Shown here one piece after another: positions 36,008 through 47,341 of a stretch of 64,000 nucleotides of DNA. The notes beneath the pieces are model-generated. The model saw only the letters and a program-made list of their open reading frames with translations, made no database searches and was not told the origin of the DNA. How positions within the stretch are numbered: position 1 is the stretch's first letter; each line of letters begins with the position of its first letter. The position numbers were made by a program, and so were the translations under genes. The DNA comes from Anthoceros angustus (Eukaryota > Streptophyta > Anthocerotopsida > Anthocerotales > Anthocerotaceae): NCBI GenBank assembly GCA_010909165.1, contig MU008178.1, positions 508,369 through 572,368 on the forward strand, written 5' to 3'.

Positions 36008-36349
36008 TGTACGATAAGTAGTAAATTCTTAAGCATCACTAGTATGATTAAAAAGTATAACAGATCAGAACTTCTTCCAGCATTTCTAGAGGTGGTTAGG
36101 TTTAGGTAGGTTGTAACATTTGAATTAAAGATCATAATAGGCTCTATAGTATACAATCTATTATGAATACTACTAACACTAATTTCATGATATTAATGGA
36201 CCGATTAGTTTTCTTCTTTAATAATTCATAGAATCATAAAATGTTACCAAATGTGTAACTCACCGCACCTTCCCCGGCCTTCCCCGGCAGGTAGGTGTAG
36301 TTTGGACCAGTTTACACTTTTTCAGTGTCGTTGAGAGAGCAGCAAGAAG

Positions 36350-38118
36350 ATGAGCAATGGCTCCTACGGTTGCAACGAAATCCCGCCACAGACATTCTCC
36401 AAGACGTGCTGTGGTTGGTTGCCCTCATTGCGAAGTTCTGTGCATGCTACACGACGTTCAGCTGAGCAGGTTAACCGCAAGCTATATACTTTCCCGCAGG
36501 AGCCGGTTGAAAGGCCTCATCAGAAGCGCAAAGAGCTTGTACCAGCAGAGCAGGAAACTCTTGTGAAGTACTGCACGAAGTATGCTAAACATCAAGCAAG
36601 CGGAGGATTCTTCGAGGTCTCCATGATGATCATTTCGGAAATTGCAGTTGATGTTAACTTCTCTCAATAGTTTGATGCTGTTGATCCTAGAGTCTTCTCT
36701 GAAACAGAAGTTACCGCCAAGCGCTCTAGCAGATATTCAAAACAAGCGACAGGTAAGGGCTTATCTGTTGCAGCCAGCTCATTCCAAATGAACTAATGTT
36801 ATGGCATCGAGAAAGAATGGGCTGGCCCCAAACCTTGCTTGGTCAACAGGCAACGATGTAACCTTCAAAAATATGTAGGCCAGTGAAAGAGTTTCAAGTG
36901 TATGGAAAGCTGCTCTTGAAAAGGAAAGAGTAGTCGTAAGAATCAGAGAAGACCAGAAGAGACGGAGGTTAATGACCACCCTTAAGACCAGACTCGCGTT
37001 CCTGAATATTCCACAAGCTGGAACAAATTCAAATAGTCCCCATGCTTGCAGAATGCTGCGTCAGGAAAGCGAAAGGAAGATTAAGGAAACCGCAGAGAGG
37101 CAGCGCATTCGGGAAATGCAGCAGGAAGCTATAGAGAAGCACCTGCAAAAGGTGGCCAGCTTGGTACGATTTGGATCCTCCTCTGAGACTGATGGGACGT
37201 GAAGGTCGGTACTACTCCGACCCTCCTCATAGAAGATTGGTGCATTCCATGGATACAGAGGGAAAAGAAGGACTGTCTGGAGGGAAAAGGTCGCACACGA
37301 GGAAAAGCAAGGCGAGTTCTCAGTTTGTTGCCAGTACGACTCCCAGAGTAGGACGATCATGAATCCAAAAAGACGCGACTGGTGCCCCATGCAGGTGTAG
37401 GGAGGCTGTAGCAGTGTCTCCAGGACAGACACATGAGACGCAGAAAAGCAAGAAAACGGGACACACAGCTTGCCAGTACAGACACTGTACCTTCAGCTGC
37501 AGTACTTTTCTTTACAACCGAGACACCATATGTATCACCATTCAAGATTTCGAGAGTAATCATTGACAATGGTCCGCCGCAGGAAGATGCTTGTGAACAT
37601 AAGCCGAAAACTCCACCACCAGCCTCCTGGTTTCATGCAGAATCCCATGGAAGTCATAAAAGAACAGCTACAATACACTGCTGCGATGGTAAGCTGCAGC
37701 GTTCCAGCATCATCAGGGAGACCTGACTGTGCCCTTCCCTAACCAACTGCATGTCATACGTGCAGATGGAGAGGAGACGACATCTGGCCGAGATTAATCG
37801 GAGCCTCGAGACAACCAGGTTGGTATGCTACGTGCAAGATGAGTTGTGCACTTCTGACGAGCACCAAAAACCTGCTTTGCTACATGTTGGCACAGGTACA
37901 GAGCTGCCCTGCGGTCGATCCGGTTGGAAAAGATGCAACAGAAGATACTACTACCTCCCTTGTGCAACTGTGGGCATGATGTCAGCCCCTTCAACCCAGC
38001 ATACATCCGTAGTTGCAATAAAACCTGCCACCTCCATCAGAACCTGCCTGAATACAAGCGTCTCCTCACAGCTGCACTAGAGTCCCTGGTAGAAGAAATG
38101 AACAGCAAGCAGCCATGA
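36350..38118 (+). CDS. CCDC15-like coiled-coil protein (centriole-associated family, candidate)
   Basis: Multi-exon gene. The last exons are well fixed: one ending at 37,688 (FMQNPMEVIKEQLQYTAAM), 37,766-37,818 (MERRRHLAEINRSLETT) and 37,896-38,118, which opens YRAALRSIRLEKMQQK and continues LLPPLCNCGHDVSPFNPAYI, then a Cys/Asn-rich CNKTCHLHQN, and ends NSKQP. A coiled-coil exon about 36,897-37,200 contains RQESERKIKETAERQRIREM. The Leu-Pro-Pro-Leu-Cys-x-Cys-Gly motif after an Arg-rich helix matches my recollection of the C-terminus of animal CCDC15, a centriole/cilium protein. N-terminal exons (ATG 36,350 or 36,357) are unresolved. Such a gene in a plant would fit a lineage with flagellated sperm. 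Confidence 0.45.
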
Positions 38119-38398
38119 CATGTCTCCGTATCGGGTACTTCACATCAGAGATGCTTGATTGATGCAACAAAAGTGGCCCCTCTCTTGGCACAGGGCCTTA
38201 CATGCGTTGTTAGAGTTGAGAGTCAGAACAGTGAGTACACACAATTGAGTTCTCTAGTGCTTCCTTGCAGCCTTCCTGTAATTGCGCTCCCAGTTTCCTT
38301 GTGTCAAGACCTGTATGCAAGCGGGGTGAGCTGTGTTTGTTGCCTTGCTCTCTAGGGATGCTGCAGCTTAGAGCAGGAATGAAGGCGGGCAGCAACCT

Positions 38399-38824
38399 TC
38401 ATGGGGAAGACACAGGAAGCGGGCGAGGCTCCTGCACAGAGGCTGTGGCAGGCGGCGGCGGCGGCGGGTACGAGGTGCCCCCGCCCCCGCGCACACGAGC
38501 TTCCGGCGTGCCAGTCAAGGTCTCCCCGCGCAGAGCAGCCACATAGCGGTCCTCCGTGTTCTCCTTGCGCTCAATCTCCTGCAAGAGCTGGCCCAGCCGC
38601 TGGTTGTTGAGGCGGCCCACAGCCAGAGAATCTTCCCTGCCGCGCTTCAGCAGCTCCTGCTCCAGCTCCAGCTTGTTGCGCTGGGTGGCGCGCATGGTGG
38701 CGTCCCCCACCACCCATGGCACCACCACGCATGCCGTGCCGAATGCCAGGAAGAAGCCGGTGGAGGACTTGCTGTTGGCCACCACCCATCGCCACCATCT
38801 GCTCTTCTCGTACAGGAAGGACAT
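38399..38824 (-). CDS. Small plant-conserved single-pass membrane protein
   Basis: Single exon, 141 residues, from reverse ATG 38,824. It opens MSFLYEKSRWWRWVVANSKS, followed by one hydrophobic segment (TGFFLAFGTACVVVPWVVG, about residues 22-40), a charged helix and the motif TEDRYVAALRGETLTG. The tail is Gly/Pro-rich and ends PLPVSSP. This layout (aromatic/basic start, one membrane span, YVAAL-GETLT box) is found in an uncharacterised plant family; I cannot assign function or organelle. It is divergent from the FMN hydrolase gene, with 152 bases between the start codons. Confidence 0.7.
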   Translation of the reverse strand: MSFLYEKSRWWRWVVANSKSSTGFFLAFGTACVVVPWVVGDATMRATQRNKLELEQELLKRGREDSLAVGRLNNQRLGQLLQEIERKENTEDRYVAALRGETLTGTPEARVRGGGGTSYPPPPPPATASVQEPRPLPVSSP

Positions 38825-38976
38825 GCTCGCCGGTAGTGTCGGTGCTCCGCTCTCAGGAAAGCCCGGGACTGTTAGGGTTCAGGACGCTGGTCCGTTTATG
38901 CCCACCATGTCCGAGACAGTCCCTCAGCATCTGCAACACCAGCAGCCTCAGCCTGCGCGGAGCAGGAGCAGTTGCC
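38825..38976. promoter_or_regulatory. Short bidirectional promoter
   Basis: Only 152 bases separate the divergent start codons at 38,824 (-) and 38,977 (+), so both promoters and both 5' leaders must overlap here or extend into the partner gene. No TATA box is evident. Confidence 0.5.
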
Positions 38977-40128
38977 ATGGCCAGGAAGGTGACGCACGTG
39001 ATCCTGGACCTGGACGGCACGCTCCTGGACACGGAGAGGCTGGTGGAGGAGGTGTACGAGGCGATCGTGAAGCAGGAATTCGGCAAGGACTGGGATAGCA
39101 GCAGGGGATCGGAGGACCGGCTGGGCAAGCGGCCGCTGGAATCCGTGGAGAGCCTGATTGCGGTCTACGGGCTGCCGTGCACCCCGGAGCAGATGCTGAG
39201 GAGGAGGACGGAGCTGCTGGAGCCGAAGCTGAGGCAGGCTGCAGCTCTCCCGGGCGCAGAGAGGCTCCTCCGGCACCTGGCAGGGCACGGCGTGCCGGTG
39301 GCCCTGGCATCCAGCTCGGCTCTGAGCAGCATTCGGCTCAAGCTGGGCTCGCAGCCGGGGTGGCAGGATCTCCTGCCCGTGGTGGTTGCAGGGGAGGAGG
39401 TGGAGAGGGGGAAGCCCGCCCCTGACATCTTCCTGGAAGCAGCCAGGCGGCTGGGAGCGGCTCCTGCTTCCTGCCTGGTGATCGAGGATGCACCGGCAGG
39501 GGTGGCGGGGGCCAAGGCTGCGGGGATGGAGGTGGTTGCCGTGCCTTCCCTTCCGACCAAGGCAGCCAGGCCGCTGTACGCGGGAGCCGACCATGTGCTG
39601 AGCTCGCTCCTGGATCTGGAGCTGGAGAATTGGGGGCTGCCTCCGTTCCGCGACTGGATCGGGAGAGCCCTGCCCATCCAGCCTTGGCGCGTGGGTGGGC
39701 CCGTGATCAAGGGGTATGGCAGGGGATCGAAGGTGCTCGGGATTCCTACTGCCAACCTCCCCACTGCAGCGTTTTCAGGGAAATTGTCCGAGCAGGTGTG
39801 CGGGGTGTACCTCGGCTGGGCTGGGCTGGCCGACAGGGGGGTGTTCAAGATGGTCATGAGCGTTGGCTGGAATCCTTACTTCGACAACGTAGACAAGACC
39901 GTGGAGCCTTGGTTGTTGCATGAATTTCCCGAGGATTTCTACGGGGAAGAGCTCCGCCTTGTTGTCGTCGGCTACATTCGGCCGGAGGCCAATTTCCCAT
40001 CGTTGGAAGCCCTGATCCAACGGATTCGTGAGGATGGTAGCATTGCTGAAGCGGCCCTCGACCTTGCCCCCTTTTCCGACTTCAGGCACGATCTCTATTT
40101 GACAACACCTCTGGCTCCATTGGAATGA
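38977..40128 (+). CDS. FMN/FHY: Bifunctional FMN hydrolase / riboflavin kinase
   Basis: Interconverts riboflavin and FMN: an N-terminal HAD phosphatase hydrolyses FMN and a C-terminal kinase phosphorylates riboflavin with ATP. One exon, 383 residues, close to the ~379 of plant homologues. The HAD part shows motif I DLDGTLLDTE (about 11-20), motif II LASSSA, motif III with GKPAPDIF and motif IV LVIEDAPAGVAGAKAAGM. The kinase part shows the nucleotide motif GYGRGSKVLGIPTANLP, then FKMVMSVGWNPYFDNVDKTV, the catalytic Glu in VEPWLLHEF and EELRLVVVGYIRPEANFPSL. ATG 38,977 is chosen because it starts directly before the HAD motif; the frame is open further upstream but that part is unlike the family. 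Very GC-rich. Its 3' end faces GEX1, 238 bases away. Confidence 0.96.
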   Translation: MARKVTHVILDLDGTLLDTERLVEEVYEAIVKQEFGKDWDSSRGSEDRLGKRPLESVESLIAVYGLPCTPEQMLRRRTELLEPKLRQAAALPGAERLLRHLAGHGVPVALASSSALSSIRLKLGSQPGWQDLLPVVVAGEEVERGKPAPDIFLEAARRLGAAPASCLVIEDAPAGVAGAKAAGMEVVAVPSLPTKAARPLYAGADHVLSSLLDLELENWGLPPFRDWIGRALPIQPWRVGGPVIKGYGRGSKVLGIPTANLPTAAFSGKLSEQVCGVYLGWAGLADRGVFKMVMSVGWNPYFDNVDKTVEPWLLHEFPEDFYGEELRLVVVGYIRPEANFPSLEALIQRIREDGSIAEAALDLAPFSDFRHDLYLTTPLAPLE

Positions 40129-40366
40129 CAATCTGTCCATTCATCCACTGACTGTACCATGAGCTCCCCGATCAGCCACCGGGCACCTGCTGCCTCCTCT
40201 AATCAACAAACCTGCACCCAGCTCTATCAAACAATGGAAGCCTGATGACTGTCGCCGAATCAGCACCTTCTGAAATTCTTTGTACCTGCCAAGATTATTG
40301 TTTTGGCTACCATTTTTCAATGCCACGCTTTCATTTTACTGTACAGATCCTCCAGTAATTTGTAGC

Positions 40367-42422
40367 TCAAGGAATTGTAATCTCTGCACACGGAAGTGTA
40401 TGATGAATGGCTTTGTTGCCGGCTGTCTCCCTAAAAATGAATTAATCTAAGACTTTACCATTACCTATAAGTTATCCAGGAATAAAATAGAGTTCCCAAC
40501 GCTAAGCTCGTTGAGGCGCTTCTTGCATAATATACTTGTGTATTGATATCTCCTAAAGCTTTTAGATAAATATGTCCACCAAACTTAGTAATCCAAGCTT
40601 CAATAATAAATGTCGCACACAAAACTACAAGATTAAACAGAATATTCTAAAATATTATTATAATAAAATATTTAATTTAAGATTGTATATTTTAAAATAA
40701 TATCCCTATAATTGAGAAATTTACCACAATTTAACAAGGCTCTGCAATACATAGTTTGTTTTAATGAAGTCAAAAGCCAACACAAAATTCCAGCTACAAA
40801 ATAGAAGGCAAGAGCTCGCACAATTCTGGTGTCTGCTATCAATATATTGTGCAGTGAGAAAAGATGATCTAGAGACTGAAATACAGCTCCTTGTTTGTGG
40901 ATAAATTGCATCTGTAAACATATGTTGAAAATATTAGAAAACTCAAATTCTATAAGTTGATGATATTGCCCAACTTTAACTTTTATATTACTCTTCGTAG
41001 CCTAGGAACAACAAGAAATTATTTGAAGCATTTTAGAACCTGAGCATCCAACATAGCTTGTGAGCCTTCTGCCAACCTTTGATGCATTTTATCAAGCTCA
41101 CTTTGCCAAGCTAGAAATTCTTCACGATGTTTTTTTGCCTCTTCTGCTAGAGCTTCTAGAGAATTCTTGCTCTCTTCCATCGCATTCAATTGAATATTTT
41201 GAACATTGCTTAATTCTGCTATAGTTATTCCTTGACCACTTAGAAGCGATGCTTGATGTTGTAAATTTTCTACCACAACACTTGAAATACTGGAGGTTTT
41301 ATCTTGTAAAGACGTCAACTCAGAATTCAAAGTTGCTCCAAGCATTGCTTGTTGTTTTGCTAATCGCAATTGAAGTTCAGAAACGTCCTATACAATAAAT
41401 ATAAGAAGTCGCATCAATCCAGTCATATATGAAGTGATATTAAATTACAAAATTATTCAAATTATTATAGATTGAATTTAACCAAAATCTAAGGAGAGCG
41501 ATGATAAATATATGATACTATCAATAAAATAACTTAAAAAATACCTCAATTTGATGGTGAGCTTCTTTTGTCATTGAATTTAAGTTCTTAAGACCACTCT
41601 CAAATATGTGCTGCAAATTCTTATTGTCTTTTTGCATTTGTTGCTGATTATTTAACATTTTATCAGTTTGTTCTAAAATATCAATGGCTCTTTCACTCAT
41701 TTTTGAGAGCCTATCCTCCATCCAATGTGATGTATGCTTTAGATCGTTTATAACGCGATCTGTTTCATATCTAAAGGACTCTGCCCTGGAGTATGTAGAT
41801 TATTTAATGCATTACACATATGTATGGATAAATTTTATGTTGTTCGTGATAAAATCTATCAATTAAAATTTAAATATCTATTTAGAAGATTTTCTTACTG
41901 AAGATGGTTGCACATTGAGGAAGCTTCTACAAAGAATGATGAATAAATGGAGTGAATGTGGTCCTCAAGATCACTAGTACATCGAACAATATCCATATCT
42001 TCAGGGCAAGGCTTTGCTTCACGCCCAGATACTATCAAAAAGCAATTGGTCAGGTCCATTGCGAAGCGAGATCTTTGAATATCATTAAGTAATACTTCTG
42101 CGCATTTATCTCCTAGATTTTCATAAGCTACATTCCAACATGTATGTTCTTTGGATTTATCTCGAATCTTAGCTGCAAAACTTTTTGCTTTATCTTTATC
42201 ATAAAGTACAATAGCAGTGCTTGAATCAAATAGTGGTATAGTTGGTAATTTGGTTGGGGGTTTATTTGGAGGCTTTTGTTTTCCCCAACCCCAAAAGCTT
42301 ATCATCACACTTACTGCCACTACTTGTGAGGGTATTTGATGAGTCAAAAACATAATAAAAATGATAAATAAACATTGAAATTTGATTGTCTTCATAGGTA
42401 AAAAATTTAGTATCTTATACAT
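40367..42422 (-). CDS. GEX1: GEX1/KAR5-family nuclear fusion protein
   Basis: Nuclear-envelope protein used in gamete nuclear fusion; the family includes yeast Kar5, fish Brambleberry and plant GEX1. Six reverse exons close in frame: 42,422-41,899, 41,785-41,545, 41,387-41,040, 40,911-40,725, 40,624-40,465 and 40,430-40,367 (507 residues). Layout: signal peptide (MKTIKFQCLFIIFIMFLTHQ, second Met at 42,395), a Cys-rich domain with HTCWNVAYENLGDKCAEVLL, RSRFAMDLTNCFLIVSGR and IVRCTSDLEDHIHSIYSSFF, long coiled coils in exons 2-3, and membrane segments in exons 4-5 (ALAFYFVAGILCWLLTSLKQ; CATFIIEAWI). The last exon is short and least certain. The gene is AT-rich with AT-rich introns, in strong contrast to the GC-rich FMN gene it converges with. 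All family hallmarks are intact. Confidence 0.9.
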
Positions 42423-43100
42423 AAGCTTTTATGCTCCCTCCTTCATCTTAACCTTGCATTGAGAATTATGAGGAACAAGAAATAAGTTGAAGCACTTGAG
42501 TATAGAGCGAACTCTTTTCCAAATCTTGTAGTGCCATTCTTTCATCTTGATATGCTTCAATATCGAAGCTCAAGATTTAACATCCGGTGGAAATATTATC
42601 CAGTGATTTGACCTTACATCTCCAGAGTACAGTCCTTTCAAATGCTAATTTTAATACTGTGATATATTATTAAACTAAAAAATAATTTCTAATACACCTA
42701 TGAGTCTATGTACGGTAATCAGTACTTGATTTAACCTCCTTTCATTCTCACAAACGTGAACCGATGAACAAGGTCTAAGCAACCATAGAGACGAAAGGCA
42801 GAAAATGCTCTCGTCAGCCCAAACGTCTTGAGCCTGATAGGCGTGCTCCCTTCTTTAGTTGCCCCAGCAGGGTATTCGTCTCGTGAGGGTATGCAGTTTC
42901 TACAAAAGGTCCTGCATGAATGCACAATGTATGTGAGTCTTTCCTTGATACTAGAAGTCCCCAGCTACGGCACCAACACCAGAATACCACCAGTTGCTAA
43001 GATTCTCCCGATGAGAACAGTGGCCCGTTTTCTTTGTCTACGACAGGTTGCCGACGCTATATTTGGTGCAGCCATGAGAACCCAGGGTGTCAGAGAACAA
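42423..43100. other. No gene seen: GEX1 upstream region and ALG1 relic tail
   Basis: AT-rich up to about 42,700, presumably the GEX1 promoter, then mixed sequence running into the ALG1 relic. A forward frame at 42,828-43,115 lies antisense to the relic and has no recognisable domain. Confidence 0.4.
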
Positions 43101-44748
43101 GCTAAACGAAGCTGAATTTTGAAGTTGATAATAGCAAGAACTGAGTAAATTCTCACCAGGAGTAGGATATCGCACAAACAGGTAGCCAGCTGCCAAACAT
43201 GTCAAACAACCTGCAAAAAAGTCACATACGGCCATCTTTTGTGTTTCTTTACCACTGTGGGACGGTCTCAGCCAGACAGAGAACTGTGGAGACACATCCC
43301 TAGTTCTACAGATCCTGAGAAAAGATGCAAGAGAGATCCCCAGCATGAGTCACATCAAATGGCCGACATGTAAGTTTCTCACCAAGCAGCAAGGCGTATC
43401 CTCGGCAGTGATCCATATAGCTGCATGGATAGCCACATAGTGAAGGTGCAGATTTTCTGTACGCTCTTCATACAACTCCCTTGCTGGACCCTTACCTGCT
43501 GCACAGCAAAAACTCCTTACGGACGAAGAGAAGGTCACTCAGATTTTGCATTGTCACAAAGCCTTACCAGTAACAATATATCGAGTGAGTATAGCTTCTT
43601 CCGGACATAGTGCTCTCCTTTGCTGACGAGCTGAGCAACATGATGGTCAGACCTAAGAGCAGCTCCCAACCGGATGCTGCAATCCAGGTGGGTGTCCTGT
43701 AGAACAGGCCAAAGTCCAGACTGCCATGCAAGTTGAACAGAGGATTCCCGTAACGCACAATCCAGCGGAGCAGAGTCCAAGTTTTCGAATGCCCAATCCT
43801 GCTGAGCTCCTGCTGCACTACTCTGGTCACACAGAAGTGCGCATCACCTTTCCTTCCGAAAGTACTTCTCATACCTGCAGACCACTGCAGTCAGTGAGAA
43901 GCAGAACCTGCAGTCATTGGTTCGGTACCAGGAGTATGCATTTTGGAATCGCTAGCCGTGGATTTTCACCACAGCATGTCTCGGTCCAAGATTCAAACCA
44001 AGAAGTATGTACTCGAAATTGTGCCACTCAATAATCAAGGCTGATTCTTGGATCCGGCAAGCCCATCTCACCACCATGAGCATAGGAATAAAAGCTTATG
44101 GTGTCTGCCCAAACACTCATGCAGTCATGTAAAAGGAGCGAGGTTCAGATAGTCAGGTAGATATGCAGAGTTCAGGAAACCCCTCACCACATACGATCAC
44201 CCATGGACCTTACCTGAACCAGAGGAAGTCAGGGGACGGCATTCGTCGGGAGAGAAGGTTTGTGAATGGCATGGAGACCGAGTGCCGACCAATCCGTTGG
44301 CAATGGCGCACTCTGCAGCAAGATTCGTCAACTTCCTTGCTTGAAGACATTCTCCACAGCCCTTGCGATCAAATTCCTTATCATATGATGGGAGTGAATC
44401 CTTGGGTGATTCAGTACTGCAAATGAGGATCTCTTCCTGATTCCAGAACCTCCAAGTATCAGAATGTAGCCAAGAAAACAAATGCACCCAACGGCTTAAG
44501 GTAGTCAAAGAATTTTCACCAGGAATCCCACCACATCAACCTTCAGGCCAGCACGATATTGAACAAAAGCTGGTCAGAACAACGTTTTCAACTCTTGGAG
44601 TTCAAAACTCGGAATGTATGTAGATATCATCAGCCGGTGAAAGGGCGGGATGCTGCATGCGGGGACTGCGGCAGAAATCGCCTAGCACGACCACAGATGC
44701 CCTCTTCCGTATGTCTTCCCCCGCTGCCAGCCCGAAGAGCCCTCTCAT
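43100..44748 (-). pseudogene. ALG1 beta-1,4-mannosyltransferase pseudogene
   Basis: Intact ALG1 adds the first mannose to chitobiosyl-diphosphodolichol at the cytosolic face of the ER. Reverse-strand fragments appear in ALG1 order: RASVVVLGDFCRSPRMQHPA (from ATG 44,748), AGLKVDVVGF, HPRIHSHHM, LLQSAPLPT, IIEWHNFEYILLGLNLGPRH, YEKYF/GRKGDAHFCVTRVVQQEL, GKGPARELYEERTENLHLHY, IWITAEDTPCCL, LGMCLHSSLSG and DMFGSWLPVCAISYSC. Lesions: a stop after FKQGS, a one-base shift between YEKYF and GRKGD, a TGA after HSSLSG, a shift before DMFG, and changed conserved residues (family GRSPRMQYHA is CRSPRMQHPA here). Intron borders are still partly visible, so it is an ancestral or duplicated gene in decay and not a retrocopy. 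Confidence 0.75.
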
Positions 44749-44872
44749 CCTCACACCGAGAATGAGGTTTTCCCTCTTCCGTGTGCAACCTCAGAAGCTG
44801 ACTCTGGACAATATTATTGAATCAGACTAGACAAGGCTGGTAGGACAAAGTCCGATTTTATCGCTGGAGAGG

Positions 44873-46989
44873 GTGCTCTCAGCCGTTGTGACAATGCAGG
44901 TGGTTCATGCCGTATCGCTGGAGAGGTTATGTCAGTCTCGGATGCTTGGTGGTGATGGGGGCCTGAACTTACCAGCTACACTGAGCAGAGTGTACCCAGG
45001 CTGCCAAGACTACAGCGATGTGGGACTTTCAACTGCCTCTACCTCACAGAGCAGAGCATTTCCCATCTGCCGACAATATCGAAGGGGTCACATCTTCTCC
45101 ACTTCTTGGCTACAAGTACGGTCTTCGTCCAGTAGAGCTAATGTGGTGGCCAATTCTCGGCGGAAGGAGAATGGGTCGGACAAGGAGAATGCTTTCGCAG
45201 GAGACAGTCCCCTGGCAAAGGAGGAGGTTATGCTAATATTTTACCAGCTTGAGATTGAGAGACGCCTCCAGGTATGAGCTGGGGATGCTAGCAATGCAGC
45301 TCTTTAGTCCCTCTCAACACATGCCTGGTGCGTAAAACGCCCCGTGTAACTTCGGGGGTTTTCTTTGCTCTTGCAGCGGGCATTAAATCAAGACCAATAT
45401 GAGACAGCACAGAACCTGCGGGAGAAAATTGTAGAGGTCTGTCACATTTCCACCGTGTTGTCTGTACAGAAGCTGGTGTACGAGAAATGTACACTGGCCT
45501 TTCTCGGCGACCAGAACTTGTTCTAGCGCATGACATTGGTTTGTCGACCAGTTTGAGCAGATTGTGGCTCGGCAAAAGCAGGAGAAAATGGGGTCTCTGT
45601 CCCCGAAGGAGGAGGAGCAAGATACCTCCATCAGGCTTTTGCAGCTCAGGTAGTAACTCAGGCTACCTAGGTGTCCAGGGCCATGCGAAACTATGAAGGA
45701 GACGCAAGCTGGTGCTTAGAGAAACTCATAGGGATGTCTTGCATCTGTTGGCGGGGCTGATTATCTTTCACCTTATCTGGGATTTGCTGACTGATGATGT
45801 GGGTGTCTCGCATAGGGCATCTGATGCATGCATGTCAATGTGCACAGCAGGTGTTTTCACAGTTTCATGTTGTCTTCATAGAACGGAGCTACAAAAGACT
45901 ATTGAGCAGGAAGATTATCCTGGTGCTGCACGTCTACGTGACAAAATTGCCGAGCTTGAGGTGTGGCTGTTTGTTTCATAGTTTTGTCCAGTTGAGAAAT
46001 TCAGGCTAATCCAGCGTGTTATCAATAAGCTTCCCAAGAGAGGTGCTTTCTTTGTGGTTTTTCTCTCAACTGGAGTCTGTAGCACCTTGATGCTGCCTGG
46101 GCACCATCATCCTTCACTGCCAGTTTTTTGATGAATTTGTTGCAGGCAGAAGCACTTGTTGCGTCTGCAAAGGCAAGAATATACGAGAACATCAAGTATG
46201 CCTTTCGACTGGGTCAGAAGATACGACACACGAAGTTTGGTAAGCTGCAGCCACTCCATGACAAGGGTATAGCCAAGCAGGTGGGCTGAACATGATCGGA
46301 CTTTGAAGTTAAGTGAATCTGTTTTCAACGTGGGTCGTTGAAACGTGTTCAGGCTTCAGGGGTGTCATTTGTGGGATGGATCCTGTATGTTTTGAGTCTG
46401 CGGAGTGGATCGAAGAAAACGGTATTGAACGGCTCCCTGGTGGGGTGAATCAGCCGTTTTATCAGGTAACCTTGTGTACAGAAATGGAGTAGGTCAGGGC
46501 GGACGGTGGCAGTCAACCATCTCAAAACTCCCCTTCGCTGCTTCTAAGTACCAATATCCGCTCACTGTGCAGGTGCTAGTAGATGTTCAAGCCAATCCAT
46601 CTGTTCTGGTTGCGTACGGTGAGTGCTATACTCGTCAAAACACCTCACTCAGTTTGCTGGTCTGGGTTTGTTTTACGGAGCGTTGGTATGTGTGTGGTGC
46701 AGTGGCTGAGGAGAGTCTCATACAACCATCTGAACCTGACCTGGTAGGGAGATCACACTGTGTGTATGTGACCATTGAGCAAAACTTCCTTCTCATGGCC
46801 ATCTGAACTCCATATTTGCAGGAACGTTTCGACCACCCATACACCTACTACCTGTTTTATGGTGTCGATGCTGCTGGGGACTTCATTCCCGTAAGACAAT
46901 TGCGGGAGAAATATAATGCTCCCAGGCATGAAATCCCCTGGGAAGGCGACGAGAGCAGTCCTGGCGGAGATGGCATTGATTCTATGTAG
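44873..46989 (+). CDS. CLPF: Clp protease adaptor CLPF, chloroplastic (UVR + YccV/HspQ-like)
   Basis: Stromal adaptor that works with ClpS1 to deliver substrates to the plastid Clp protease. Nine exons close in frame: 44,873-45,271, 45,377-45,436, 45,552-45,649, 45,882-45,960, 46,146-46,239, 46,353-46,465, 46,573-46,618, 46,703-46,743 and 46,822-46,989 (365 residues). The N-terminus is a Ser/Arg-rich transit peptide. Two UVR-type segments follow: LEIERRLQRALNQDQYETAQ with NLREKI, and TELQKTIEQEDYPGAARLRD with KIAELE. The YccV/HspQ-like domain covers FRLGQKIRHTKFGFRGVICG, PFYQVLVDVQANPSVLVAYV and the closing HPYTYYLFYGVDAAGDFIPV. The second Met (44,894) is an equally good start. Confidence 0.93.
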
Positions 46990-47341
46990 CTCTGAGCATT
47001 TGGGTAGTCACTGTGCATTTGGGTAGCATTTTTGTAGACCTCATTCTGCGCAGACACTGCCTTTTATGACAATGACAATTTCGTAATTAAGACCTCCTCC
47101 GTGATAGTGGAAATGTTCTGATGTACAAGACCGTTTTCCCGTGTTTCCATCTTCCCAAGTTGACTGACTTGACCATGTTTCTCCTGCGACGCGCCCTATC
47201 GACATGAAGGATACAGTTGCAAATTAGCTAAGAGGGCCACAGCACACTCGCTTGGTGTTGAAGGCGACCGACCCATTTTCGGAGACGCTGCCGGTGTCGA
47301 TCGAGTAGGAATGGCACCTTCGTGGACCCAATGAAAACACC

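Noticed and set aside
38896-39857. Long GC-rich frames on the reverse strand over FMN/FHY
   Set aside because: Shadows due to high GC content; the forward frame has HAD and riboflavin kinase motifs.
42828-43115. Forward 95-codon frame
   Set aside because: Antisense to the ALG1 relic end; no domain or splice partners.
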